NCBI GenBank assembly: GCA_024699005.1
Contig: JAILQN010000034.1
Span: forward strand, 1-5,879
Direction of reading: 5' to 3'
From: Clostridia bacterium
GTDB taxonomy: Bacteria > Bacillota_A > Clostridia > Oscillospirales > Acutalibacteraceae
Length of the DNA: 5,879 nucleotides
Shown here: positions 1 through 5,646 of the stretch, one piece after another
Layout of the letters: each line of letters begins with the position of its first letter
Numbering within the stretch: the first letter of the stretch is position 1
The notes under the pieces: model-generated
Told to the model about the DNA's origin: nothing
What the model saw: only the letters and a program-made list of their open reading frames with translations
Databases searched by the model: none
Made by a program: the position numbers and the translations under genes

Positions 1-164
1 TATACCAATACTCCGAGATCAGGGACAACGCGGTCTTCAAACTTTCGGCGCTCAAAAAGATCTTCGTCGACCCCGAAAACGGCGATTACACCGTAAGACC
101 CGACGCCCCGATAGATTTTGAGATCGACGTGCCGAAGATGAACGAGTTCGGAAGGCAGCAGTAA
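1..164 (+). CDS. C-terminal end of a probable right-handed beta-helix protein (partial, 5' end outside window)
   Basis: An open frame runs from the window edge (first full codon at 3) to a TAA at 162-164 and encodes the last 53 residues of a protein. The tail contains IFVDPENGDYTVRPDAPIDF. In right-handed parallel beta-helix proteins (pectate-lyase-like and related polysaccharide-acting proteins) the phrase 'F-DPENGDYxLxPDSPA' commonly closes the helix, so that family is the best guess. The call rests on this one motif; no catalytic residues are visible. It lies on the same strand as the two glycosidases downstream, which fits a carbohydrate-degradation cluster. The following gap (165-320) holds an inverted heptamer-repeat element and no obvious promoter or T-tract terminator. 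The coding status is fairly secure; the family is moderate. Confidence 0.65.
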   Translation, partial: YQYSEIRDNAVFKLSALKKIFVDPENGDYTVRPDAPIDFEIDVPKMNEFGRQQ

Positions 165-168
165 TCGG

Positions 169-292
169 GTAACAGGTGACAGGTAACAGGTAACAGGTCA
201 CAGCGCGCGATCAGGATAACGATATCATTTACCAGGTACCGCGCGAATGTTTTTCAAAGACCTGTCACCTGTCACCTGTTACCTGTCACCTG
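169..292. repeat. Inverted-repeat element with tandem heptamer arms (GTNACAG family)
   Basis: The left arm (169-203) is five tandem heptamers: GTAACAG, GTGACAG, GTAACAG, GTAACAG, GTCACAG. The right arm (262-292) is the same kind of array on the opposite strand: CTGTCAC, CTGTCAC, CTGTTAC, CTGTCAC, CTG. Bases 173-191 pair perfectly with 274-292, and the pairing continues inward with mismatches. Just inside the left arm, CGCGCG (204-209) can pair with CGCGCG (240-245), giving a nested stem. The sequence TGTTTTTCA (248-256) lies between the inner stem and the right arm. The element fills the gap between the beta-helix tail and the GH39-like gene, and its right arm ends 12 nt before the Shine-Dalgarno. 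It could be a mobile, MITE-like repeat or a transcribed structured RNA. No T-tract follows it, so it is not a classical terminator. Confidence 0.85.
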
Positions 293-320
293 CAAAAAAC
301 ACACAAGGAGGTCCACCCCC

Positions 321-1628
321 ATGTCAACGATAACAATCGATCCTCGGAACGAGATCGGTCCGGTCAAACCCATGCACTGCGTCAACAACGGCCCCGTAAA
401 GGCGAGGTCCGACCAGGTGCGCGGCAATTTTGAATTATACAAAGCGGCGAAGATCCCCTATATGCGCAACCACGACGCCTCCTTCTGTTCCTCCTACGGC
501 GGAGAACATACGGTGGACGTACATCTGATCTTCCGGGATTTTTCCGCCGATGAGAACGATCCCGCTTCCTACGATTTCCACCTGACGGACGAGTATCTGG
601 CGAATACCCTGTCGGCGGGGACTAAGATCTTCTACAGGCTCGGTTCCAAGATCGAGCACGAGACGAAAAAATACGGCACGCTGCCTCCCCCGGATTTTCA
701 CAAATGGGCGCGTATCTGTGAGCACATAATCCGCCATTACAACGAGGGCTGGGCGGACGGTCACCGCTGGAATATCGGTTACTGGGAGATATGGAACGAG
801 CCGGACGGCGCGAATGACGACGACGATCCCTACTGGAAGAAATGCTGGGGCGGCACGAAGGCGCAGTTCTTCGAGCTGTTCGCCGTCACTGCGAAGCATC
901 TGAAACAGTGCTTCCCGGAACTCAGGATCGGCGGGCCGGCCGTCTGCAGCAACGACACCCCCTGGGTCTGTGAATTTCTGGACTTCTGCGCAGAAAACGG
1001 CGTTCCGCTCGATTTCTTCTCATGGCACAAGTATTCCCCCACTCCCGAAACCGTGCTGCACGGCGCGGCAGAACTGAGGGACAGGCTTGACTCTCTGGGA
1101 TTCAGGCGTACCGAAAGCATATGCAACGAGTGGAACTACGTCATAAACTGGGATACCCGTTTCATCGAGGGCATAGAGACGATCATTTCCCTGAAGGGGG
1201 CGGCTTTCACCGCGGCGACCATGCTGCAGGCGCAGGACCTGCCGATAGATATCCTCATGTATTACGACGCCCGTCCCTGCGCTTTCAACGGTCTGTTCGA
1301 TTTTTATACCATGCGTCCCCTCAAGGGGTATTATCCCTTCGTAATGTTTTCCGAACTTTACGGGATGGGAACGCAGATCGCCCTGCAGTGCGACGATCCG
1401 GATATCTACGCGGTCGCGGCGCAAAACGGAGAGGACACGGCTGTAATGGCGGCGAATTACAAAGACGAAGGCTGCGCAGAGAAAACCCTGACCGTCAAAG
1501 GACTGAAAGACGGCGCACGGGCGTTCATCCTTGACGAAACCAGAACCTTTGAACCGACGGACTGCACGGCGCAAAACGGCGAAATCACGCTCACTCTTCA
1601 GCCGTATTCGGTTATTTTGATAAAATAA
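321..1628 (+). CDS. GH39-like clan GH-A glycoside hydrolase, cytoplasmic
   Basis: This 435-residue protein resembles family 39 glycosidases (beta-xylosidase type), retaining enzymes with a (beta/alpha)8 barrel. The general acid/base is most likely E160 in IWNEPD (157-162). The nucleophile is most likely E270 in ICNEWNY (267-273), matching the 'TEWN' context known for GH39. Other clan signatures are VNNGP (21-25), YMRNHD (47-52) and DFFSWHKYS (231-239). About residues 1-345 form the barrel. From about 355 to the end the sequence reads as a small beta domain with alternating short strands, as usual after this barrel. There is no signal peptide, so it probably acts on imported oligosaccharides or glycosides in the cytoplasm. 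The start is fixed by AAGGAGGT at 305-312, 8 nt before ATG. At 435 residues it is somewhat shorter than typical beta-xylosidases of about 500. The exact sugar specificity cannot be read from sequence. Confidence 0.85.
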   Translation: MSTITIDPRNEIGPVKPMHCVNNGPVKARSDQVRGNFELYKAAKIPYMRNHDASFCSSYGGEHTVDVHLIFRDFSADENDPASYDFHLTDEYLANTLSAGTKIFYRLGSKIEHETKKYGTLPPPDFHKWARICEHIIRHYNEGWADGHRWNIGYWEIWNEPDGANDDDDPYWKKCWGGTKAQFFELFAVTAKHLKQCFPELRIGGPAVCSNDTPWVCEFLDFCAENGVPLDFFSWHKYSPTPETVLHGAAELRDRLDSLGFRRTESICNEWNYVINWDTRFIEGIETIISLKGAAFTAATMLQAQDLPIDILMYYDARPCAFNGLFDFYTMRPLKGYYPFVMFSELYGMGTQIALQCDDPDIYAVAAQNGEDTAVMAANYKDEGCAEKTLTVKGLKDGARAFILDETRTFEPTDCTAQNGEITLTLQPYSVILIK

Positions 1629-1761
1629 AATCAACCATTAGCTGTAAGCTTTTAGCTGTCAGCTTTCGGGACATGACATACCCACCCCCGGCAGACCGCA
1701 GAAAAGTCCCTGTTTTCATACCCGGGAGCTAAAAGCTAAAAGCTAGAAACTTAAAATAAAA
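1621..1761. repeat. Exact 10-bp direct repeats flanking the second heptamer element
   Basis: TAAAATAAAA occurs at 1621-1630, overlapping the end of the GH39-like gene and its TAA, and again at 1752-1761, just before the ribosome binding site of the GH4 gene. Between them lies the AGCT-heptamer inverted repeat. Such flanking copies could be a target-site duplication from insertion of the element. The repeat is low-complexity and AT-rich, and it sits 9 and 4 nt outside the recognisable arms, so chance is a real alternative. Confidence 0.4.
1640..1747. repeat. Inverted-repeat element with tandem heptamer arms (AGCTNNN family)
   Basis: The left arm (1640-1667) is four heptamers: AGCTGTA, AGCTTTT, AGCTGTC, AGCTTTC. 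The right arm (1727-1747) is three: AGCTAAA, AGCTAAA, AGCTAGA. AGCTTTTAGCT at 1647-1657 is complementary to AGCTAAAAGCT, which occurs twice in overlapping register (1727-1737 and 1734-1744), so the arms can pair in more than one register. GGGAC (1668-1672), directly after the left arm, can pair with GTCCC (1706-1710), followed by TGTTTTCA (1711-1718) and the palindrome CCCGGG (1721-1726). CATACCC appears at 1677-1683 and 1717-1723. The layout matches the element at 169-292 despite different heptamers. It occupies nearly the whole gap between the GH39-like and GH4 genes. Confidence 0.85.
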
Positions 1762-1770
1762 GAGGCAATT

Positions 1771-3132
1771 ATGAAACTTACAGTGATCGGCGGCGGCGGA
1801 GTCCGCTCCATGTTCCTGGCAAAGAGCATCGCACAGAAAGCTGCCGCTCTTGACATCACAGAGCTTGTCTTTACGGACAACAACCAGAAGAAACTTGATA
1901 TCTACGGCAAAATGGCGAAGGTCGTGGCTTATAAAATATGCCCGGAATTGACCTTTATCCTGACAGCGGATGCCGAAGAAGCGATCCGCGACGCGGACTA
2001 TGTCATCACCACCATCCGTGTGGGCGAGGACGATATGCGTGTAAAAGACGAGCGCATCGCTCTGTCAAAAGGCGTTCTGGGGCAGGAGACCACCGGCGCC
2101 GCAGGTCTCTCCTTCGCAATGCGCTCAGTCGGCGCGCTGGCGGAATACTGTGAGCTTGTCAAAAAACTCGCAAAACCCGGATGCAAGGTCTTCAACTTCA
2201 CCAATCCCGCAGGCGTCGTATCCCAGACTCTGCGCGATATGGGCTACGATTTCACCTACGGGATCTGCGACGCTCCCAGCGGTATGCTGCACACCTTTGA
2301 AAAGCTGTACGGTCAGCCGGAGGGCAGCGCAAAGGGCGAGATCTACGGGCTCAACCATCTTTCGTATTTCAGTTCGGTCACGATAAACGGCAAAGAGATG
2401 CTCAATGAACTGATCGATAACCCGAGGGCTTATACCGAGACCGATATGCGCTATTTCGAGCCGAGGCTTTTAAAGGAGCGCGGAGCGATACTGAACGAGT
2501 ATTTATATTATTTCTATTACCGCGAAAAAGCCGTGGCGAATATCCTTGCCGCAAGGCAGACCCGCGGCGAACAGATAGCGGAAATCAACCGCAAAATGAC
2601 CGCCGAGCTTGAAAACGTCGACGTCGAACGCGACTTTGACACGGCGCTCGCGATATTCGAGCACTGGTACGGCGAGCGCGAGAACAACTATATGGCGGCG
2701 GAGACGGGCGTAAAGAGACAGACAAAATGGCGCTTCGATCCCTTCGCGCCGGATTCCGGCGGCTACGCCGGGGTCGCCCTGCGTTTTATGGAGATAGCAA
2801 AAAGCGGAGAGACCGACTCAATGATACTCTGTGTTCCCAACAACGGCGCCATCGAGGGCCTTCTTGATTCCGACGTGGTTGAGATCACCTGCGATATCGT
2901 AAACGGCGACGCGGTCCCGCACCGTTTCGGGAAAGTGGACGAACAGAACCTGGAGCTCATCCGCAGAGTCAAGATGTACGAGAGGCTGTCGAGCGAGGCA
3001 ATAAGGACGAAATCCCGTCAGAAGGCGGTGGAGGCTCTGACTCTGCACCCGCTTGTAAACAGCTACAGCCTGGCGAGTGAGCTTATAGACGAGTATATCG
3101 GACACAACAGAGAATACTGTTCATTCCATTAA
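1771..3132 (+). CDS. Family 4 glycoside hydrolase (NAD- and metal-dependent)
   Basis: This 453-residue protein has the full family 4 pattern; members run about 430-480 residues. These cytoplasmic enzymes cleave glycosides by an NAD-assisted redox/elimination mechanism with a bound divalent metal. The N-terminal Rossmann motif is IGGGGVRS (6-13). Further signatures are TIRVGEDDMRVKDE (81-94), GQETTGAAG (104-112) and NFTNPAG (142-148). The expected metal ligands are C166 in GICDAPSG (164-171) and H196 in GLNHLSYF (193-200). A tyrosine-rich stretch at 244-250 lies where the family's catalytic Tyr is expected. The C-terminal part has SGGYAG (329-334) and NNGAIEGLLDSDVVE (357-371). The Cys motif reads CDAP, not the canonical CDMP, CNVP or CHSV that mark known substrate classes, so substrate and phosphate dependence stay open. 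A modest ribosome site, AGAGG (1761-1765), lies 5 nt before ATG. It probably shares a pathway with the GH39-like enzyme upstream. Confidence 0.93.
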   Translation: MKLTVIGGGGVRSMFLAKSIAQKAAALDITELVFTDNNQKKLDIYGKMAKVVAYKICPELTFILTADAEEAIRDADYVITTIRVGEDDMRVKDERIALSKGVLGQETTGAAGLSFAMRSVGALAEYCELVKKLAKPGCKVFNFTNPAGVVSQTLRDMGYDFTYGICDAPSGMLHTFEKLYGQPEGSAKGEIYGLNHLSYFSSVTINGKEMLNELIDNPRAYTETDMRYFEPRLLKERGAILNEYLYYFYYREKAVANILAARQTRGEQIAEINRKMTAELENVDVERDFDTALAIFEHWYGERENNYMAAETGVKRQTKWRFDPFAPDSGGYAGVALRFMEIAKSGETDSMILCVPNNGAIEGLLDSDVVEITCDIVNGDAVPHRFGKVDEQNLELIRRVKMYERLSSEAIRTKSRQKAVEALTLHPLVNSYSLASELIDEYIGHNREYCSFH

Positions 3133-3153
3133 AAGGTTTTTATTCCGTTTCTC

Positions 3154-3182
3154 TTGAACAGTTTTTGTTTTTATGTTATGAT
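3154..3182 (+). promoter_or_regulatory. SigA-type promoter with extended -10 for the two-component operon
   Basis: TTGAAC (3154-3159) is followed by a 17-bp spacer and TATGAT (3177-3182). TG at 3174-3175 gives an extended -10 (TGtTATGAT). It lies about 40 nt before the regulator start and separates the regulatory operon from the glycosidase genes. No terminator hairpin was found between the GH4 stop (3132) and this promoter, so some read-through from upstream is possible. Confidence 0.75.
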
Positions 3183-3206
3183 ATATATGTATAAGACTAT
3201 TATTAT

Positions 3207-3212
3207 GGGAGA
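3207..3212 (+). promoter_or_regulatory. Ribosome binding site that decides the regulator start
   Basis: GGGAGA at 3207-3212 directly abuts the ATG at 3213, too close to serve it, but lies 9 nt before the ATG at 3222. This places the start at 3222. Confidence 0.7.
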
Positions 3213-3221
3213 ATGGTGACA

Positions 3222-3923
3222 ATGAAGATCGCGCTTTGCGATGATGAAAAAGCCGAACTTGATAAGCTGTATGCGCTTATTACGGATTACGCCGCAAGGA
3301 TGAACTATGATATACAGGTCGAGGCATACGACTCTCCTGCGGAGCTTCTGACACGCGAACGGTTTGACCTGTATTTTCTGGATTACGTCATGGACGAAAT
3401 GGACGGCGTTGAGCTCGGCAAACGTCTTAACGAGAAATTCACCGGCGCCGTCACGATCTGCTATCTCACAAGCTACGAGGCGGCGGCGACAAGAGTTATC
3501 AACGAACAGATACACGCTGACGGCTTTCTTACAAAGCCCACCCAACCGGACCTGCTTTACGAAAAGCTTGACAAATTCTACAAGTCATCCTGTTACGGGC
3601 GTATGGAGCTGAGGCAGGGCCGCTCGTTCTGCACGGTCTACCCGAGGGATATATATTATATCGAGGCGGACGGAAAATCATCGACCGTATATTTCGAATC
3701 CCGCAGCGATTCGTTCACTCATATGCTCTCCGAGATGGAGGAGCTTCTTTCCGGTTACGGGCTGTTCTACCGCATACACCGTTCATATATAATTAATATG
3801 ATGTACGTCGCCTCATACGACGCGAAGTCCGTCACTCTGACAAACGGCGCATATCTGCCTCTCAAATCAAAAAACTTTCAGGCGGCATACCGCGCCTATA
3901 TCTATAACACAATGGACAACTGA
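3222..3923 (+). CDS. LytTR-family response regulator (AgrA/LytR type)
   Basis: This 233-residue DNA-binding response regulator has an N-terminal receiver domain (about 1-120) and a C-terminal LytTR domain (about 127-228). The receiver opens with MKIALCDDE, giving the acidic pocket D7/D8. The phospho-acceptor is D54 in FLDYVMDEMDG (52-62), the switch residue T83 lies in YLTSYEA, and the conserved lysine is K105 in LTKP. LytTR hallmarks are YYIEADGKSSTVY (145-157), FYRIHRSYIINM (182-193) and LPLKSKNFQAAY (212-223). An in-frame ATG at 3213 would add three residues, but the ribosome site and the family's usual start both favour 3222. The kinase gene begins 2 nt after the stop, so the two are cotranscribed and form a cognate pair. 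LytTR proteins bind direct repeats near promoters. Candidate targets are the genes at the right end of the window, which is inference. Confidence 0.95.
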   Translation: MKIALCDDEKAELDKLYALITDYAARMNYDIQVEAYDSPAELLTRERFDLYFLDYVMDEMDGVELGKRLNEKFTGAVTICYLTSYEAAATRVINEQIHADGFLTKPTQPDLLYEKLDKFYKSSCYGRMELRQGRSFCTVYPRDIYYIEADGKSSTVYFESRSDSFTHMLSEMEELLSGYGLFYRIHRSYIINMMYVASYDAKSVTLTNGAYLPLKSKNFQAAYRAYIYNTMDN

Positions 3924-3925
3924 TC

Positions 3926-5275
3926 ATGATCACAGCAAGTTCTTATTTACTGTCGCATTCGATCGTTTTCGCAGCCCTTTCAGCGTTCAACGAACTTGTA
4001 AGGGTCCTTTTTTTAATTATGATCGTACCGGCGTGCTTCAAAACAGAACTGCGCAGACGCCCGCTTCTGTGGATACTGGCGAGCGTTCTGTGCGTGGGGC
4101 TGGGCGTTTTCCGTATGGTGCGACTTACGGAAGGCGCGGATCCGTCCGATATCTGGGGATTATGCAGAAGCCTTCTGCCGTACGTCTGCGCGCTTCTGCT
4201 TATTCCTTTCAAAAGCATCTGGAAGGCCGTTGCGGTCGCCGCGGGGCACTTTCTGAGCGACGTCGCCATGTTAGGAGCGCTGACCGTATTTTTCAGATAC
4301 TCCCCTGACGATCCGAATGACGCTCTGGAACTTCTGGTCGATCTTATCGTCAACGTTCTGTTGCTCTGCATCGTTCTGATCCTGCTGAGATTAAGAAACA
4401 GGACCGCGGCAGCTTTTGAGACGCTTTCCTCCGTGAATCCGCTTCTGTACGTTTCAATCCTCGTAACGGCAACGGTATTTTTCGTCACGACCTTCGGCAT
4501 CGCGTCAAACTATTCGACGAGCGACAAACGGCAATTCTGGTTCACTCTTCTCAACGTGCCACTGTTCGGATTTACCGTCACATATCTTGTAACGACCCTT
4601 ATCAAAAGCCATACTGCCGAAGAAAACTGGCGCAAACAGCTTGAGCTTCAGATCAGCCATTATGAAATGATGGACAGGATGAACGAGGATCTGAGGATAT
4701 TCCGTCACGATATGCCGAAGAAGCTCCGTCCCCTCGCCGCCTACGCCGAGAACGGGGACCTCGAAGGGGTAAGAGAGATAGCGAAGGAGCTCGGCGCCGT
4801 AACCCTGAGCAACCCACTGCGTTTCCACACCGGCAACTACCGCCTGGATACAGTTCTTTTCTGCCAGCAGCAGATAGCGCAAAAGGACAATACGACGATA
4901 GTTCTCACTCCCGGCAGTGTCTTCCCGGCGGAAGGCGTCGACGCGAACGATATTTACACCATTTTCCCCAACGCTCTTGACAACGCCATTGAGGCATGCC
5001 GGAATATAGAGGGTGAGAAAAGGATCGTCTTTACCTCAAAAATCGCCGGCGGAACGGTATTTGTCACGATCTCCAATCCCGTGCTCGAAACCCCGATAGT
5101 CAGCAACGGATTGATCCGCACGACCAAAGAGGACAAAAGCCGGCACGGCTACGGACTCAAAAGCATAAAAAAGGCCGCCGCCTCTTACGGCAGCGACAAC
5201 GTCGAGATAATAACAGGAAACAACAGCTTTGAGCTGCGGCTCGCGCTGACGCTGAAAACAGATAAAAGCCCGTAA
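3926..5275 (+). CDS. AgrC-like sensor histidine kinase (GHKL, HPK10-type)
   Basis: This 449-residue membrane kinase is the likely partner of the LytTR regulator just upstream. The first about 226 residues hold six or seven hydrophobic segments (roughly 12-34, 47-62, 79-95, 99-121, 133-154, 170-189, 203-226), like peptide-sensing AgrC-type receptors. A helical linker leads to the phospho-acceptor H261 in FRHDMPKKLRPL (259-270). The ATPase domain follows, with the N-box FPNALDNAIEAC (347-358; N349, N353) and the G-box HGYGLKSIKKA (407-417). The family's RHDxxNHL motif is altered here: a Lys stands where Asn is usual. The start at 3926 follows the regulator stop by 2 nt with no good Shine-Dalgarno, suggesting translational coupling. 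The last codons and stop lie inside the terminator stem. The ligand is unknown; a peptide is likely by family. Confidence 0.93.
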   Translation: MITASSYLLSHSIVFAALSAFNELVRVLFLIMIVPACFKTELRRRPLLWILASVLCVGLGVFRMVRLTEGADPSDIWGLCRSLLPYVCALLLIPFKSIWKAVAVAAGHFLSDVAMLGALTVFFRYSPDDPNDALELLVDLIVNVLLLCIVLILLRLRNRTAAAFETLSSVNPLLYVSILVTATVFFVTTFGIASNYSTSDKRQFWFTLLNVPLFGFTVTYLVTTLIKSHTAEENWRKQLELQISHYEMMDRMNEDLRIFRHDMPKKLRPLAAYAENGDLEGVREIAKELGAVTLSNPLRFHTGNYRLDTVLFCQQQIAQKDNTTIVLTPGSVFPAEGVDANDIYTIFPNALDNAIEACRNIEGEKRIVFTSKIAGGTVFVTISNPVLETPIVSNGLIRTTKEDKSRHGYGLKSIKKAAASYGSDNVEIITGNNSFELRLALTLKTDKSP

Positions 5276-5290
5276 AAACGGGCTTTTTTT
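5264..5290 (+). terminator. Intrinsic terminator overlapping the kinase stop, probably bidirectional
   Basis: AAAAGCCCGT (5264-5273) pairs with ACGGGCTTTT (5278-5287) around an AAAA loop, and a run of seven T (5284-5290) follows. The stem includes the last kinase codons and the first base of its TAA (5273-5275). On the minus strand the same stem is followed by TTTT, so it can also end the small convergent gene at 5309-5452, which stops 19 nt away. Confidence 0.92.
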
Positions 5291-5308
5291 ATTCAGCGGT
5301 CAATGAGA

Positions 5309-5452
5309 TTACCCTCTTCCGAAAATACGACGCCACCAATACAAGACATCGAATTTCGGTATGGAATTGTCAGCTTCTTCATAATACTGATCCGAAGCTA
5401 TAGGGCACTCGTCTTCGATAAGCGAAGGATCCATAAGCTTGTCCCAATCCAT
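5309..5452 (-). CDS. Small unrecognised protein of 47 residues, convergent to the sensor kinase
   Basis: I do not recognise a family. The start at 5452 is backed by an ideal Shine-Dalgarno 7 nt upstream and a near-consensus promoter; TAA is at 5309-5311. An upstream in-frame ATG (5468-5470) lies before the Shine-Dalgarno and is unlikely to be used. The protein begins MDWDKLMDPSLIEDECPI. Residues 1-32 carry ten acidic and one basic residue, with a single Cys16. The last 15 (33-47) carry four basic residues and one acidic, and end FDVLYWWRRIFGRG. There is no signal peptide or membrane helix. The acidic leader with an aromatic, basic tail resembles a precursor peptide (RiPP or signalling peptide) in general form. 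It does not match AgrD, whose C-terminal tail is acidic. It lies between an AgrC-like kinase and a divergent secreted-protein gene. Alternatives are a small regulator or a membrane-active peptide. Confidence 0.72.
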   Translation of the reverse strand: MDWDKLMDPSLIEDECPIASDQYYEEADNSIPKFDVLYWWRRIFGRG

Positions 5453-5459
5453 AATTTCG

Positions 5460-5467
5460 CCTCCTTT
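5460..5467 (-). promoter_or_regulatory. Ribosome binding site of the 47-residue gene
   Basis: On the minus strand AAAGGAGG (5467 down to 5460) lies 7 nt before the ATG at 5452. It selects this start over the in-frame ATG at 5470 and is among the strongest translation signals in the window. Confidence 0.85.
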
Positions 5468-5487
5468 CATTCAATTTGACTATAATC

Positions 5488-5516
5488 ATTTTATCATACA
5501 AATACATTTTTGTAAA
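5488..5516 (-). promoter_or_regulatory. Near-consensus promoter of the 47-residue gene
   Basis: On the minus strand TTTACA (5516-5511) is followed by a 17-bp spacer and TAAAAT (5493-5488), with TG one base upstream of the -10 (TGaTAAAAT). Only about 35 nt separate the -10 from the start codon, so the leader is short. It is divergent from the promoter at 5567-5594. Confidence 0.75.
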
Positions 5517-5566
5517 GTATTATTTTAACTATTCATTCCGGAAATCGATCGTCTGTTCCTTTTTCG

Positions 5567-5594
5567 TTGATTTTTGTTCGTTATATCATATACT
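5567..5594 (+). promoter_or_regulatory. Probable promoter of the secreted-protein gene
   Basis: TTGATT (5567-5572), a 16-bp spacer and TATACT (5589-5594) give a reasonable SigA-type promoter about 50 nt before the start at 5647. The T-rich stretch upstream contains TGTTC at 5554-5558 and 5575-5579, exactly 21 bp apart. This is the spacing expected of LytTR-type direct repeats, but the match to that consensus is only partial. Confidence 0.55.
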
Positions 5595-5599
5595 GATAT
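5583..5599. promoter_or_regulatory. Palindrome centred on the -10 of the secreted-protein promoter (possible operator)
   Basis: ATATCA (5583-5588) and TGATAT (5594-5599) are perfect inverted arms around TATAC (5589-5593), so the palindrome covers the -10 hexamer. A dimeric repressor site is plausible. The AT-rich composition makes chance possible. Confidence 0.4.
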
Positions 5600-5604
5600 C
5601 AAAA

Positions 5605-5619
5605 GGGAGTGCGGCTCCC
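5605..5619 (+). promoter_or_regulatory. Short leader hairpin before the secreted-protein gene
   Basis: GGGAG (5605-5609) pairs with CTCCC (5615-5619) around a 5-nt loop. With the promoter at 5567-5594 it would lie at or near the 5' end of the transcript, where such hairpins can protect mRNA. No T-tract follows, so it is not a terminator. Confidence 0.5.
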
Positions 5620-5646
5620 GAAAATAATCAATAAGGAGACAGACAC

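Noticed and set aside
165..300. CRISPR array or ordinary tandem repeat locus at the GTNACAG units
   Set aside because: Units are only 7 nt with no spacers between them, and the two arrays are inverted relative to each other.
435..899. Minus-strand open frame of 154 codons inside the GH39-like gene
   Set aside because: It is antisense to a well-supported enzyme, with no start signals or promoter and low-complexity translation.
1020..1634. Long minus-strand open frame (204 codons) opposite the GH39-like gene
   Set aside because: It mirrors a GH39-like coding frame with catalytic motifs, has no ribosome site, and its translation shows no recognisable domain.
3131..3150. Terminator after the GH4 gene
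   Set aside because: T-runs are present but no stable hairpin precedes them.
3213..3221. ATG at 3213 as start of the response regulator
   Set aside because: GGGAGA directly touches this ATG, while it is properly spaced from the ATG at 3222, which also gives the standard MKIALCDDE start.
3943..4500. Minus-strand open frame of 185 codons opposite the kinase membrane domain
   Set aside because: Its translation is rich in Ser, Arg and Thr, as expected from the reverse of a hydrophobic coding region, and it has no translation signals.
5309..5452. AgrD-type autoinducing peptide precursor
   Set aside because: There is no N-terminal amphipathic helix followed by a Cys-containing core and acidic tail; the acidic part is N-terminal and the C-terminus is basic, and no AgrB gene is visible.
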